Shown: positions 18,515 through 30,685 of the stretch, piece by piece
Layout: every line of letters starts with the position of its first letter
Numbering within the stretch: position 1 is the stretch's first letter
From: Nitratireductor aquibiodomus NL21 = JCM 21793
GTDB lineage: Bacteria; Pseudomonadota; Alphaproteobacteria; Rhizobiales; Rhizobiaceae
Reading direction: 5' to 3'
Length of the DNA: 64,000 bases
Assembly (NCBI RefSeq): GCF_000615975.1
Contig: NZ_BAMP01000012.1
Coordinates: forward strand, 1 to 64,000
The notes under the pieces: generated by a model
Told to the model about the DNA's origin: nothing
What the model saw: only the letters and a program-made list of their open reading frames with translations
The model's database searches: none
Made by a program: the position numbers and the translations under genes

Positions 18515-19821
18515 CCGTTTAGCCCGAATTTGTCGTTTCTGGACCTTTTTCCGGGAAACGCCGGTGGGTGCTTTTGTCGTGGTTTTCAGCCCGCCGGCAG
18601 GGTGGCTGCGCATGAAGTCGAGAATGCGTGGCGCGATCTCGGAGCGGAAACGCGAACCGTTGAAGACGCCATAATGGCCAACTGTCGGCTGCATGTAGTG
18701 ATGGCGCATGTCTTCGGGAATGTTGACGCATATATCATGCGCGGCCTTCGTCTGGCCGACGCCGGAAATGTCGTCGTTCTCGCCTTCCACGGTCAACAGT
18801 GCCACACGGCGAATGGCGGCGGGATCCACCAGCTCGCCACGATGCCGCATCCGTCCGCGCGGCAGGTCGTGGCGAATGAACACGGTCTCCACGGTCTGCA
18901 GGTAAAACTCGGCGGTCAGGTCCATGACGGCGAGATACTCGTCATAGAAGTCGCGGTGCTTCTCGGCGGAGTCGCCGTCATTCTTCACAAGGTGCATGAA
19001 GAAGTCCTTGTGCGCCGTGATGTGCCGGTCGAGGTTCATGCTCATGAAGCCGGAGAGCTGAAGAAAGCCGGGTAGACATGCCGCATGAAGCCGGGATTGG
19101 GCCACGGCACCGGCATGATCACATTGTCGCGAAACCAGGAGATGTCCTTCTGCTCGGCCAGTTCGTTGACGGCCGTCGGGTTCTTGCGCGTGTCGATCGG
19201 CCCACCCATCAGCGTCATGCTGGCGGGCACGTTTTTCTCACCGCGCGCTTCCATCAGCGCGATGGCCGCAAGCACCGGAACGGAAGGCTGGCAGACTGCC
19301 ATCACATGCGTGTCGGGCCCCATATGGTCGAAGATGTCGATCAGGTAATCGATATAGTCGTCGAGATCGAATGACCCATCGGTGACCGGCACCATGCGTG
19401 CGTCTGCCCAGTCCGTAATGTAGACATCCGCATAGGGCAGCATGGTCTCCACCGTGCCGCGCAGCAGCGTGGCATAATGGCCCGACATCGGTGCGACCAT
19501 CAGGATCTTCGGACCCGGATGCGCGCTTTCAGGCAGGTCACGTTTGAAGCGTATGACATCACAGAAAGGTTGCGACCAGACGGTCTGTTCGCGCACAGCC
19601 ACCTTCACGCCATTGACGCTGGTCTCCGTGAGGCCGAATTCGGGCTTGGTATAGCGGCGTGTGCTGCGCTCGAAAACCTCGGCGGCCGCAGCCACCGTGC
19701 GACCGAAATAGGTCTTGGCGACGGGGTTTAAAGGATTGCTGTAAAAGAGCCGAACCGCGTCGGCATAAGCCCGCGCCGGTTGAAGCGCGGCGTGGTTGAA
19801 TTCATAGAGCTGATAATACAT
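18509..19821 (-). CDS. phaZ: Intracellular PHB depolymerase (frameshifted near 19070)
   Basis: This enzyme mobilises stored polyhydroxybutyrate in the cytoplasm. The first 260 residues start MYYQLYEFNHAALQPARA and contain MVAPMSGHYATLLRGT and the active-site Cys in AVCQPSVPVLAA. The frame then breaks after RHVYP. One added C near 19068-19072 continues as GFLQLSGFMSMNLDRH, through a conserved C-terminal part with the catalytic His in VGHYGVFNGSRF. The restored length is 437 residues. The tail KKVQKRQIRAKRP is basic. Nothing indicates true loss of function, as both halves are well conserved. Confidence 0.9.
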
Positions 19822-20022
19822 TGCTAGGTTTCCTGGGAGGACCTTCGCTATGGCCAGACCGCCGGGGGAGGTGTGTGTAGAACGGTGTAGCCTTGGTCGT
19901 TTGCATACCAATTAGAGTAAACGACTTTTGCTGCGTTGCAATAGAACCGCTGGTTTCTCGGCAATTGCCGCAGTGTAGAATTTGCAACACACTGATATTA
20001 ATAGATAATTAGGCATGCAATA

Positions 20023-20558
20023 TTAGCCGGGTCTGTTGCGACGCAGCATCAAAACACGGCTTCCCGCTTCAATTCCCGGCGGAATCTCGGAGAAAAAACG
20101 CTCTCTCAGCGCTTCTGGCGCTGAAATGAGTGGCTGCTCCACAAAGCCATGACGCGCATAAAACGGCGCATTGAACGGCACGGCCCGAAAGGTGGAGAGG
20201 GACACACCGTCAAGCCCGCGAGAAACGCTTTCTCCAACCACCGCCGAAAGCAGCGCCGTGCCCAGCCCCCGCTTCCCGTGCTCCGGCGCGACGGAAAGCT
20301 CCTTCAGATGAAGAAACGGACCGATGGTGCCGCAAATGGCGAAGCGACGGCGCCATCGGTTTCGTGCTCCGCGACAAGGGTTTGGTTCTCAAGGGCGATC
20401 CTGTCGAACGCTTTCGACGCCATGGCCGGAGTGGCGGCCAGGGCGGCATACCCATGTGTGGCAAAAAGCTGTGCGGCGCGCGCCTCCACCCCCGGCAGCA
20501 GCGCAGCGTCTGCGCTCCGATAGGGCCGGATCGTATAATTCTCAGGCAGATCGATCGT
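20023..20558 (-). CDS. GNAT N-acetyltransferase (frameshifted near 20344)
   Basis: This is a small acetyltransferase of about 178 residues. The N-terminal half (ENYTIRPYRSADAALLPGV, ...RIALENQTLVAEHETDGAVA) ends at a shift. One added base near 20342-20346 continues as FAICGTIGPFLHLKELSVAPEH and the acetyl-CoA loop GKRGLGTALL, then VPFNAPFYARHGF. No ATG, GTG or TTG begins the N-terminal segment. An ACG at 20558 lies eight bases after GAGGA and would give MIDLPENYTIRPY; the first ordinary start (GTG, 20489) would cut off the first strand. It is the last gene of the pyrF run. Confidence 0.75.
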
Positions 20559-20582
20559 GGCTCTGTCCTCTTCGTGCGCCGC

Positions 20583-20873
20583 TTATTCCGCACCCTCGAC
20601 AAGGATCATGTCGGCCTGCGCAACGGTCGTGCGGATCGCCTTTGCGGCCTGATATTCAGGCGAGTTGTAGCAATCGCGCGCTGCCTGAAGCGAGGGAAAC
20701 TCGATCACCACATTGCGCCCGCGCCCCGTGCCTTCCAGCCCTTCCCAGTCGCCGCCGCGTGCGAGAAAACGCGCACCGAACTTCTCGAAGGCCGGTTTGG
20801 CCGTAGCCACATAGTCCTTGTAGCGCTCGGGATCGCGCACATCGACATGGGCAATCCAGTAACCCTTGGGCAT
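20583..20873 (-). CDS. DUF1330 domain protein
   Basis: This small dimeric alpha/beta-barrel-type protein (96 residues) has unknown function. It shows KGYWIAHVDVRDPERYKDYV at the start and the family core RNVVIEFPSLQAARDCYNSPEYQ (positions about 55-78). Start chosen at 20873 with GGAGGAAATC directly before it. It follows pyrF by about 37 bases on the same strand and precedes the GNAT gene, suggesting one transcript. Confidence 0.9.
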   Translation of the reverse strand: MPKGYWIAHVDVRDPERYKDYVATAKPAFEKFGARFLARGGDWEGLEGTGRGRNVVIEFPSLQAARDCYNSPEYQAAKAIRTTVAQADMILVEGAE

Positions 20874-20910
20874 GATTTCCTCCTCCGTGGACGACGTCCG
20901 GCCCACTCTG

Positions 20911-21606
20911 TCAGGCTGCGGCCATCTCGTCGAGAATGGATTGAGCTGCGGCCTTCGGATCCTGCGCCGCCACGATCGGGCGGGCCACCACCAGGTGGGA
21001 GCCTCCCGCGCGGATCGCGTCGCCGGGCGTCATCACACGCTTCTGGTCGCCATGGTCGCTGCCTGCCGGGCGAATGCCGGGGGTCACCAGCGCCATGCCG
21101 GGACCTGCCACATCGCGCATTTCGTTCACCTCGGTCGGTGCACAGACAATGCCGCCCATGCCTGCTTCGCGCGCCTGCGCGACGCGCTTCTTCACCAGCT
21201 CACGCGCCGTCAGCGCATAACCGGCCTCGTTGAGGTCCGCATCGTCCATCGAGGTCAGAACTGTCACGCCAAGCAGGGTCAGCCCCGAGCCTTCCGCCGC
21301 CTGCACGGCCGCGCGCATCGCCTTTGGGTAGGCGTGGATGGTCAGCATCGTCATGCCCATACGGGCGATGTTTTCCACGCCCTTGGCCACGGTGTTGTCT
21401 ATGTCGAGGAGTTTCATGTCGAAGAAGATCTTCTTCCCCGAGCCGGCCAGCTCGCGTGCAAAGCCCAGCCCGCCGGCAAAGGCGAGTTGGTGGCCGATCT
21501 TGTAGAATGAAACGGTATCGCCGAGTGCCGCGACCACCCGGTCGGCTTCGGTCAGGGTCGGCACATCCAGGCCTACGATCAGGCGGTCCCGCATTGCTTC
21601 GCTCAT
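20911..21606 (-). CDS. pyrF: Orotidine 5'-phosphate decarboxylase
   Basis: PyrF makes UMP from OMP, the last step of de novo pyrimidine synthesis. The 231-residue TIM barrel shows VGLDVPT at the first strand, the catalytic Lys/Asp array [13 protein letters not shown] and the phosphate loop [16 protein letters not shown]. It begins four bases after the FMN-reductase stop, so the two are probably co-transcribed. Confidence 0.96.
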   Translation of the reverse strand: MSEAMRDRLIVGLDVPTLTEADRVVAALGDTVSFYKIGHQLAFAGGLGFARELAGSGKKIFFDMKLLDIDNTVAKGVENIARMGMTMLTIHAYPKAMRAAVQAAEGSGLTLLGVTVLTSMDDADLNEAGYALTARELVKKRVAQAREAGMGGIVCAPTEVNEMRDVAGPGMALVTPGIRPAGSDHGDQKRVMTPGDAIRAGGSHLVVARPIVAAQDPKAAAQSILDEMAAA

Positions 21607-21610
21607 AAGG

Positions 21611-22200
21611 TCAGGCTCCCACTCTTGTCGATGTCAATCTGGCGTGTTCGATCAGGCTGCTGCACACGGCTTCCATCATCCCGCGCGTGCGGTCATCCCT
21701 GAAGTCGCCATTCTCGTCGAAGGCGTCCTGTGCGCGGGCAACGGAGCACTGCTGCGTGATGATGTCGGCCTTGCAGTTCATCAGCACGGCACGCAGGTGA
21801 TAGAGCCCGCGTATACCGGCGAAATTGCCGTCTGAGGAGGAGCAGAGCCCGATGGACTTTCCAGCCCATGGGCGCAGTGGCTTTCCACCGTCCTTCGAGA
21901 TGCGGCTTACCCAGTCGATGGTGTTCTTCAACAGAGGCGGGATGGAGGCGTTGTATTCCGGGCTGGCGATCAGCACACCGTCATGCGCGGCGATCAGCCG
22001 GCCGAGTCTGTAGGCATTCTCGGGAATGCCTTTCTCCTTCTCCAGATCCTGATCCATGATGGGAAGCGGGTAGTCCGCCAGCGAGATGCGCGTCACCTCG
22101 GCGCCTGCTGTGCGAGCTCTTTCATGGCGGCGTCGGCAGTCTGGCCGCTAAAGGCGCCGGTGCGGATCGATCCCGCGAACACCAGAATCTTGGGGGTCAT
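21611..22200 (-). CDS. NADPH-dependent FMN reductase (frameshifted near 22108)
   Basis: This is a flavodoxin-fold FMN reductase/quinone reductase of 196 residues. The first 35 residues ([19 protein letters not shown]) hold the FMN phosphate loop and then meet a TGA. One added base near 22106-22111 continues as [20 protein letters not shown] and the rest of the domain, with [20 protein letters not shown] and the dimer region [16 protein letters not shown]. The restored length is normal. It heads the run FMN reductase, pyrF, DUF1330, GNAT. Confidence 0.88.
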
Positions 22201-22315
22201 TGGCCACAGCTCCTTTTTGAGAGAGCCGTATAGCCAATGTCGGCGTGGATGAACAGGCCCCGAACCCGGGCCTTGCGGCGGGCGGGGCGGTTAGGTCAGG
22301 AGGCGGAGTGAAGAA

Positions 22316-22933
22316 TCAGTGTTTGCCGCGGCGGTAGACCCAGAGCTGCGTCGGCGGAATGTTGCGCAGCACGAAATCGAAATGCTCGACCGTATAATCG
22401 CCCTGTCCGGGCGGGATCGGCGATTTCGGTCCGTAGGTGAGCTGTATCACGGGGCGCCCGTCGGGAATGCGATCAAGCAGGGAATCCAGATAGGCGATGC
22501 GCGCTTCAACGGGGAAGTTGAGCAAGGGCACTCCGGAGATGACGCTGTCGAAGACCTGTGGCGCCGTGTCTCCCAGGGCCTGCGTCAGCGTCTGGTCCAG
22601 GTTGAACGCGTCGCCCTGAATGACGTTGACTCCAGGATAGGTTTCCCGCAGGTGCTTGACGAAATCCGGAGAGTATTCGACCGCATAGAGGTTATCGGGC
22701 TTCACGCCATGGGCCAGAATGGCCTTCGTGATGACGCCCGTGCCGGGGCCTACCTCAAGAACCGGCAGGCCGGAACCCGTGTTGATGACCGAGGCCATTC
22801 GCCTCGCCGTTACACTGCTTGTGGGAATGATGGAGCCGACGGCCTTGGGCTGCTCGATCCAGCCGCGAAAGAAACGCAGCTCTTCTCCAAAGCGATCCGC
22901 GATGGCCTTGCGCACATCCAAGCCCTTGTTCAT
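22316..22933 (-). CDS. pmtA: Phosphatidylethanolamine N-methyltransferase (PmtA type)
   Basis: PmtA uses S-adenosylmethionine to methylate phosphatidylethanolamine stepwise to phosphatidylcholine at the inner membrane. The 205-residue protein has the rhizobial-type N-terminus RFFRGWIEQPKAVGSIIPTS, the SAM-binding motif VLEVGPGTGVITKAI and the C-terminal signature NIPPTQLWVYRR. I chose the ATG at 22933; an in-frame GTG at 22954 would add seven residues. Located downstream of dnaJ, a neighbourhood seen in other rhizobia. Confidence 0.93.
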   Translation of the reverse strand: MNKGLDVRKAIADRFGEELRFFRGWIEQPKAVGSIIPTSSVTARRMASVINTGSGLPVLEVGPGTGVITKAILAHGVKPDNLYAVEYSPDFVKHLRETYPGVNVIQGDAFNLDQTLTQALGDTAPQVFDSVISGVPLLNFPVEARIAYLDSLLDRIPDGRPVIQLTYGPKSPIPPGQGDYTVEHFDFVLRNIPPTQLWVYRRGKH

Positions 22934-23045
22934 CTTCCCGGCGTCCTCCGTCACGTTCCCGATCTCCCTGCAGCCCTGTCAGAATGCCCGGCCGCATAGG
23001 AGCAACCGGGCAACCGGCCCGGTGGTTCCTCTTAGCATGGTTTGG

Positions 23046-24173
23046 CTACTCACCGAAGGATTCGAAGAAGTCCTTCATCCGCGAGAAGAAGCCAGCCGAC
23101 TGGGGACTGTTCTCCTTGGAAGAAATGTTCTCGAACTCCTCAAGAAGCTCCCGTTGCTTCTTGGTGAGGTTTTGCGGCGTTTCTACGGCCACCTGAATGT
23201 AGAGATCACCGACCTTGGGTTGCCGGAGAACCGGCATGCCCTTTCCGCTCAGGCGGAACTGTCGTCCGTTCTGGGTGCCCTCGGGCACCTTCACTCGGGT
23301 CTGGGTCCCATCGAGCGTGGTGACCTCAAATGCGCCACCCAGCGCCGCCGTGGTCATCGAGATGGGAACCTTGCAGTAAAGGTCCGCACCGTCGCGCTGG
23401 AAGAACTCGTGCGGCTTGACCGAAAGGAAGATGTAGAGATCGCCGGCCGGTCCGCCGCGCAGGCCCGCTTCGCCTTCACCCGCAAGGCGGATGCGTGTGC
23501 CGTCTTCGATGCCGGCGGGAATGTTGACCGAGAGCGACCGCTCCTCGGCTACGCGTCCCTGTCCGGAGCATTTTGGGCAGGGGTCGGAAATGGTTTCGCC
23601 ACGCCCCTGACAGGTCGGACAGGTGCGCTCGATGGAGAAGAAGCCCTGCGCGGCGCGCACGCGGCCGGAGCCGTGGCACATCTGGCACTGTGTCGGAGAG
23701 GTGCCGGGCTTCGCGCCCGTGCCGGCACAGTCGTCACAGGCCACGGCCGTCGGCACGCGGATCTGCCCCGTCTTGCCCGTGAAAGCCTCTTCGAGGGTGA
23801 TTTCCATGTTGAAGCGCAGATCCGCGCCATGCTGGCGGCCACCGCGGCGTCGTCCGCCGCCGCCCATCATGTCGCCGAAAATGTCTTCGAATATATCGGC
23901 GAATCCGCCGCCGCCGCCACCGAAGCCACCACGGCCGCCCATCCCGCCATTCTCGAAAGCGGCGTGACCGAACTGGTCATAGGCTGCCCGCTTCTGAGGA
24001 TCGCGCAGCGTCTCGTAGGCTTCGTTGACTTCCTTGAACTTCTGCTCGGCTTCGTCGTCGCCCGGATTGCGGTCAGGATGGTACCGCATGGCGAGCTTGC
24101 GAAAAGCGCTTTTAAGTTCCTTCTCGTCGGCGTTTCTCGACACGCTGAGCGTCTCGTAAAAATCTGCCTTCAT
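23046..24173 (-). CDS. dnaJ: Chaperone DnaJ
   Basis: DnaJ is the J-domain co-chaperone of DnaK. In order it has the J domain with the HPD motif ([10 protein letters not shown], residues 25-35), a Gly/Phe-rich linker, four zinc-binding repeats ([32 protein letters not shown]) and the substrate-binding C-terminus. The 375-residue length is normal. A TTG lies one codon before the ATG start chosen here. It is unusually separated from dnaK by an acyltransferase gene on the same strand. Confidence 0.97.
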   Translation of the reverse strand: MKADFYETLSVSRNADEKELKSAFRKLAMRYHPDRNPGDDEAEQKFKEVNEAYETLRDPQKRAAYDQFGHAAFENGGMGGRGGFGGGGGGFADIFEDIFGDMMGGGGRRRGGRQHGADLRFNMEITLEEAFTGKTGQIRVPTAVACDDCAGTGAKPGTSPTQCQMCHGSGRVRAAQGFFSIERTCPTCQGRGETISDPCPKCSGQGRVAEERSLSVNIPAGIEDGTRIRLAGEGEAGLRGGPAGDLYIFLSVKPHEFFQRDGADLYCKVPISMTTAALGGAFEVTTLDGTQTRVKVPEGTQNGRQFRLSGKGMPVLRQPKVGDLYIQVAVETPQNLTKKQRELLEEFENISSKENSPQSAGFFSRMKDFFESFGE

Positions 24174-24327
24174 CAATGAGAGTCCCGCATAGTCTATCTG
24201 GAGCGAACACCGTTCCCCGATCAGTGCCCGTTATTTAGGTATTCGCGACAGCGAATGCCATAGTTTTCATGAGATTGCCAGCCATGGGAATGAGACAGAG
24301 GCTCCATCTGGCTGCATGGAGCCGATT

Positions 24328-25433
24328 TCAGTTTGTCTCGGCTGCGGGCCTGGCCGGAGCGGGGCTGGGCCGTGCAAGACCGGCGGCCCGCAACAGGTAT
24401 CCGGACAGCGTGTTTTCGAAGAAGCGGAAAGACGCCATGGCGACGATCACGGTGAGCAGCATGACAAAGCCCGTATAGCCAAAGAAAAGCGCAATGGAAT
24501 GCGACTGAATGTGATGGCTCCACAGATAGGAATAAAAGAGGCTCTCGGTAACCGGATGCCAGAGATAAACACCAAACGAGACCGCGGCGGCCGGGCGCAG
24601 GAAGGCCGGATAGCTGTACCTTTCAGGATCGTTGCGCTCAACAAGCCCCGCCAGGAAGACAGCGACCGCCAGCAGGAGCAGCGTCACATAGATGTTCAGC
24701 TGCAGCAGCATGGAGGCGCAGGCAAGCAGGATGGCGGCCCAGGCGGGCCACCGCGCTGAAACCGTCACGGCAGAGCGGCGCACGAGAACCGCGAGCAGGG
24801 CGCCCAGAACAAAATCGGCGAAGGTGCGGTACGCGCCCCAGGTATCGGCCATGACCCAGCTTTCGAACGGCATCACACCCGTGTGCACCATCAGCTCAAG
24901 CACCGCATAGCAGGCAACAAGCAGGACGAAGAGGCCGGCAAGTCCGGCACGGCGAAAGGCGAGGATGATGACGGGCAGCAGGAGATAGGCAAACCACTCC
25001 GCCGAAAGCGACCAGGAGACAAAGTTGAAGGAGAGCCTGTCTTCCACCCCCCAGGCCTGTATGAGCAACAGGTTCGAAGGCAGCGCGCTCCAGTCGTAGA
25101 GCTGCGGCTCCCCACCCGTACGCAAGACGCCCACGGAGACGAGAAGGCCGATCAGAACGAAATAGGAGAGCGTGGCGAGATGGAGCGGGTAAAGGCGGAT
25201 CAGTCGCTTGTAGAGATAGATACCGTAGCTCCGGGCATCGCGGACCTGCTCTCCATAACGCGCGAAGATCAGAAAGCCCGATATGATGAAGAACATGTCG
25301 AGCAACGGCCTGAGCGGCGCCAGTTCGTTTTTCAGGGCAAGCCCTTCACCGGGCGCGAAATGCCCGAATGGTAGAGCATGATCAACAGCGCCGCGACAAA
25401 GCGCCATATCTCGAAGAGCCGGTACCGGATCAT
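24328..25433 (-). CDS. Acyltransferase family 3 membrane protein (frameshifted near 25367)
   Basis: This integral membrane O-acyltransferase modifies a carbohydrate or lipid; its target is unknown. The ATG at 25433, after GGGGAGG, starts MIRYRLFEIWRFVAALLIMLYH. One added T near 25366-25369 continues as FGHFAPGEG and the main body, with FFIISGFLIFARYG, VSWSLSAEWFAYLLLP and about ten hydrophobic segments. The catalytic His is in the MLYHFGH segment exactly at the shift. The restored length is 368 residues. It lies between dnaK (terminator upstream) and dnaJ. Confidence 0.85.
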
Positions 25434-25505
25434 TAGCCTCCCCTGGCCAATCCGCAGTTTTTATTTTGCCGGCAAGTCTATTGGGAGGAGGTTTAAGAAG
25501 ATGTG

Positions 25506-25536
25506 AAAAAGCCCGGGACGCAAATCCCGGGCTTTT
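25506..25536 (-). terminator. Rho-independent terminator of dnaK
   Basis: On the minus strand, AGCCCGGGA pairs with TCCCGGGCT around TTTGCG and is followed by five T residues. It lies 20 bases past the dnaK stop and separates dnaK from the downstream acyltransferase. A-rich flanks make it potentially active in both directions. Confidence 0.85.
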
Positions 25537-25557
25537 CTGGTCGTTCTGTCAGGGTGT

Positions 25558-27471
<1,914 letters not shown>

Positions 27472-27592
27472 GTCTTCTCTCCGCAAAGCAGACTGTCAGG
27501 ACCCATTCCGGCGTTCCAGATGACAGCCCCTGTTCACACGAATTTGCTGCGGCCGCATCTCTGAGTGAAACGCGCCGAACAGCTTCCGGGCG

Positions 27593-27622
27593 TATATAAG
27601 AACGCTATTTTTGCAACGCAAG
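27593..27622 (-). promoter_or_regulatory. Candidate sigma-32 (RpoH) promoter of dnaK
   Basis: On the minus strand, CTTGCG (27622-27617), a 16-base spacer and CTTATATA (27600-27593) match the alphaproteobacterial RpoH pattern CTTG-N-CYTATNT. It lies about 120 bases before the dnaK start, in the 290-base gap shared with the divergent SleB gene. Confidence 0.6.
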
Positions 27623-27761
27623 GCGGGATTTGCCTCGATTTGGAACGAACCGGCCCTCGGTTCGGCAACGCGCGTCTCCACCAGCCCCGCCCCGGGCGCG
27701 CCGGCCATGCATATCGACATTTGAAGCAAAGCCAATTTGTTTGCGCGCAAAGGTTGTGTGA

Positions 27762-28445
27762 GTGCTCTTCGTCTGGGGGGCAGACGGGTGTGGCATCGGC
27801 TCGGTGCCCGCAGGAGTGTCGATGCTCGCAGAAAGTCTCGTGTCTGGGGGATTGTACGTTTCTTCTTTGTTTCAGGCGATTCCGGCATGGGAGCCCGCCA
27901 CCCTGTTCCCGGCCGCCTCCAGCATGGTTGCGGACGTAATAGACAAGGGTTCTCATGCGCAGCGGCGTTCGGCTTTCCGGGCAGTGTTGCCGGCGCTCAA
28001 AAGGGAGGTCGAAGCGACCTGCCTCTCCGCCGCCGTCTATCACGAAGCGCGGGGCGAGCCTCTGAGCGGACAGAGGGCAGTTGCAATGGTGATCGTGAAC
28101 CGTGTTCGCTCGCCGTCGTTTCCCCATACCATCTGCGGCGTGGTGTTTCAGAATGCGCACAGGCCATATCGCTGCCAGTTCTCTTTCACATGCACCGGTA
28201 TCGCTCTTCTCCCAAAGGAAAAGCGGCCATGGCGTCTTGCGCAGGAAATCGCCGTTTCCATGCAGAACTGCACGCCAGACTGTCGCGTCGAAGCCGGATC
28301 GGAGGATGGCGGCCTGCACGCCGTGAGCGCGGCCACGCACTATCACGCCAGCTATGTGCGGCCTGGGTGGGCGCGGCGTCTGCACAGGCTGGGGCGGATC
28401 GGAAGACACATCTTCTTCACCGGAAAGGGCGGGGATAAGGCCTGA
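27762..28445 (+). CDS. SleB-type cell-wall hydrolase
   Basis: This peptidoglycan hydrolase (Hydrolase_2 family, related to spore-cortex SleB) has 227 residues. The catalytic signature is [20 protein letters not shown], with [17 protein letters not shown] and CQFSFTC after it. The N-terminus carries a weak hydrophobic stretch but no clear signal peptide from the GTG start; an internal Met at about 27822 is a possible start. Divergent from dnaK; the last 29 bases overlap the convergent oxidoreductase gene. Confidence 0.87.
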   Translation: MLFVWGADGCGIGSVPAGVSMLAESLVSGGLYVSSLFQAIPAWEPATLFPAASSMVADVIDKGSHAQRRSAFRAVLPALKREVEATCLSAAVYHEARGEPLSGQRAVAMVIVNRVRSPSFPHTICGVVFQNAHRPYRCQFSFTCTGIALLPKEKRPWRLAQEIAVSMQNCTPDCRVEAGSEDGGLHAVSAATHYHASYVRPGWARRLHRLGRIGRHIFFTGKGGDKA

Positions 28446-29445
28446 ATGCAGCTGGGTTCTTAAACGGCCTCCCAGCATCATGGCCAGCAGCGCGATAGAT
28501 GGCATCGATCAGCTTCTGGTTCTTCACCGAATCCTCAAGCGTAAAGATCGGCACTTTTTCCCCCTGCGCGGCCAGCACGATGGCTTCCGCCTGCAGTCGG
28601 TATTGCCGTGCACGGGGAAAGCGGTGGACGCTGGCGCTGTTGTGATCGGCGCTGAACATCGTCACCCGCGTGTCGCCGTAATCGGGTGTGTTGAAGGGCG
28701 CATTGACCTCGATGAAGCCCCTGTCGCCGTGGAACAGCATGCTCTGGCGAAGTGCCATCTGTGTCGACACATAGAAGCTCAGCTCGAAGGAGCCGAAATC
28801 GGCCTTGACGCTTGAATAGATGTCGGTGCCGAAGTTGGGATCGCGCTCGACCATGGCCTGCACGCGTTCGGGCTCCAGCCCGGTGGCAAAGCGCGTGGTC
28901 ACCGTCGGATAGACGCCGATGTCGGGAAGACCGCCACCGCCAAGCTCCGGCTTGTTGCGCATGTTGTCGGGATCGACATTGTGGTAGCAGAACACGCCCT
29001 GCACATGCCGCAACCGTCCGATCGCGCCTTCGGCGATCAGATCGCGCACCTTGTGCCATTGCGGGTGATAGGTGACCATGAAGGCTTCCGAGACGACGAC
29101 ATTGTTGCGGTCGCGCGCCTCAATGACGCGGGCAATGTCCTTGGCGTCGAGCGCCAGCGGCTTTTCCACCAGAACGTGCTTTCCGGCATCCGCCGCCTTG
29201 ATGGCAAAGGCAACATGGTCGGAAGTCGGCAACGGAATATAGACGCCATCCACATCGGGTGAGGCGAGAAGCGCGTCATAGGAAGAAAACACATGCGGTA
29301 TGCCAAAACGTGCTGCCACCGCTTCCGCCCGCGCGGCATCGCGGCTGGCGATCGCCGTCACGACGCCGTTTTCCGAATCCTGAATCTGCGGAATAACCTG
29401 CTCGCGACCAATCCTGGCCGTCGAAAGAACGCCCCAACGGAACAT
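28417..29445 (-). CDS. Gfo/Idh/MocA-family oxidoreductase
   Basis: This NAD(P)-dependent sugar or cyclitol dehydrogenase of unknown substrate has 342 residues. The N-terminal Rossmann domain starts [20 protein letters not shown] and carries the catalytic-site motif EKPLAL. The C-terminal domain includes [13 protein letters not shown]. The start at 29445 is fixed by AGGAGGAAAG just upstream; longer in-frame starts run into the repeat at 29479. The nearest named relatives would be trans-dihydrobenzenediol or glucose-fructose oxidoreductase-like proteins. Confidence 0.9.
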   Translation of the reverse strand: MFRWGVLSTARIGREQVIPQIQDSENGVVTAIASRDAARAEAVAARFGIPHVFSSYDALLASPDVDGVYIPLPTSDHVAFAIKAADAGKHVLVEKPLALDAKDIARVIEARDRNNVVVSEAFMVTYHPQWHKVRDLIAEGAIGRLRHVQGVFCYHNVDPDNMRNKPELGGGGLPDIGVYPTVTTRFATGLEPERVQAMVERDPNFGTDIYSSVKADFGSFELSFYVSTQMALRQSMLFHGDRGFIEVNAPFNTPDYGDTRVTMFSADHNSASVHRFPRARQYRLQAEAIVLAAQGEKVPIFTLEDSVKNQKLIDAIYRAAGHDAGRPFKNPAAFRPYPRPFR

Positions 29446-29478
29446 GCACTTTCCTCCTGTTTTGCGCAGCAACACATA

Positions 29479-29530
29479 GAGCATTTTGCAGTCAGGTGGA
29501 ATCACCTGACGTCCGCACAAATGCGGGAAG
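29479..29530. repeat. Stem-loop repeat of the second family, copy B
   Basis: It starts GAGCATTTTGCA, then a perfect hairpin (29491-29510) with arms GTCAGGTG and CACCTGAC around GAAT, then GTCCGCA. It corresponds to the element at 13824, with a G:C to A:T exchange on both sides of the stem. Confidence 0.75.
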
Positions 29531-29660
29531 AGAGGGAAGGATTGAGCGGAGAAGCGTTTCTATGAAACGGTGATCCGCTCTATGCCGGGGGTTGAAAACT
29601 GACAAGGTTTCGCACGCCTTTTTGTTCTGCTAATGTTCTGAAAACCCCTTGGAGAGGCGT

Positions 29661-30679
29661 ATGTCAGTGGATGAACCCGTCCATCTTGTGGAAGATGCGG
29701 AAACCGGAGACCGGTTTCTGATCTACGATGGTGAAAGGGGGCTGCGGCTCGATATTCGATACGAGGGCGAAACGCTCTGGATGACGCAGGAGCAGATCGC
29801 CCGACTTTTCGGGCGCGACGTTTCCGTCATATCCCGGCACATTTCGAATGTGATCGCCGAAGGGGAGCTGGAGCAGGAGAGCAATTTGCAAAAAATGCAA
29901 ATTGCTCGGTCGACAAAACCAGTCACGCTCTACAGCCTCGACATGATCATTTCAGTCGGCTATCGGGTTTCCTCCGCACAGGCCACGCTGTTCCGGCGCT
30001 GGGCAACCGGCATTCTGGTTCAGTTTGCGCGCAGCGGCTTTGTGGTGGATTCAGCGCGCCTCAAGCAGGAGCGCGACCGCATCGCCGAATTGCGGGAGAT
30101 CATCCGTGACATTCGCTCAGATGAGGCCAATGTCTATCGTGAACTGCAAGCCATCTGCGCTCTCTGTCAAGACTATGACGGCAGCACCGCCAGGGCGCAG
30201 GGCTTCTTCCAGAAAACGCAGGCCAAGCTGATCTATGCAGTTGTTTCTCAGACACCCTCGGAGTTGGTGATGGCGCGTGCTGATCATCAGGTCGAGAATA
30301 TGGGGCTGCAAAGCTGGCCGGGCGATAAGATGCGTAAGCGGGACGTAACCGTCTCCAAGAACTATCTTGCCGAGGCCGAAATCGGTGAACTCAACCGCCT
30401 GACCACCATCCTTCTGGATATCTTCGAGGATCAGGCCAAGCTGGTCGATTGGTTGTCATGGACGATGCGTCGCGTTTGCTCGACAAACAGTTGGAAAGTC
30501 TTGGCCGGAGCGTCCTGCGATCGGGCGGCAGTGTGAGCGCGGATACTGCAAAGGATCATGCGCGCGCGGAATTCGAGCGGTTTTCTGAACAGCAAAAGAT
30601 CGAGCGCCACAAAAAAGCGGACGAGCACATTGCTGTGCTCGTCCGCGAAGCGAAACGGCTGCCGAAAGGGCGCCGCTGA
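29661..30679 (+). CDS. RhuM-family virulence-type protein (frameshifted near 30454)
   Basis: This protein is of the RhuM family, named from a Salmonella pathogenicity island; the biochemical role is unknown. An N-terminal DNA-binding-like domain reads TLWMTQEQIARLFGRDVSVISRHI, in parts TLWMTQEQIARLFG and RDVSVISRHI. Then come YSLDMIISVGYRVSS and a Fic-like or coiled C-terminal region. One added G near 30454 joins VDWL to VMDDASRLLDKQLESLG, giving 339 residues. The gene ends six bases before the convergent pheT stop. Genes of this family are typically accessory, and a repeat lies just upstream. Confidence 0.85.
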
Positions 30680-30685
30680 ACGCAA

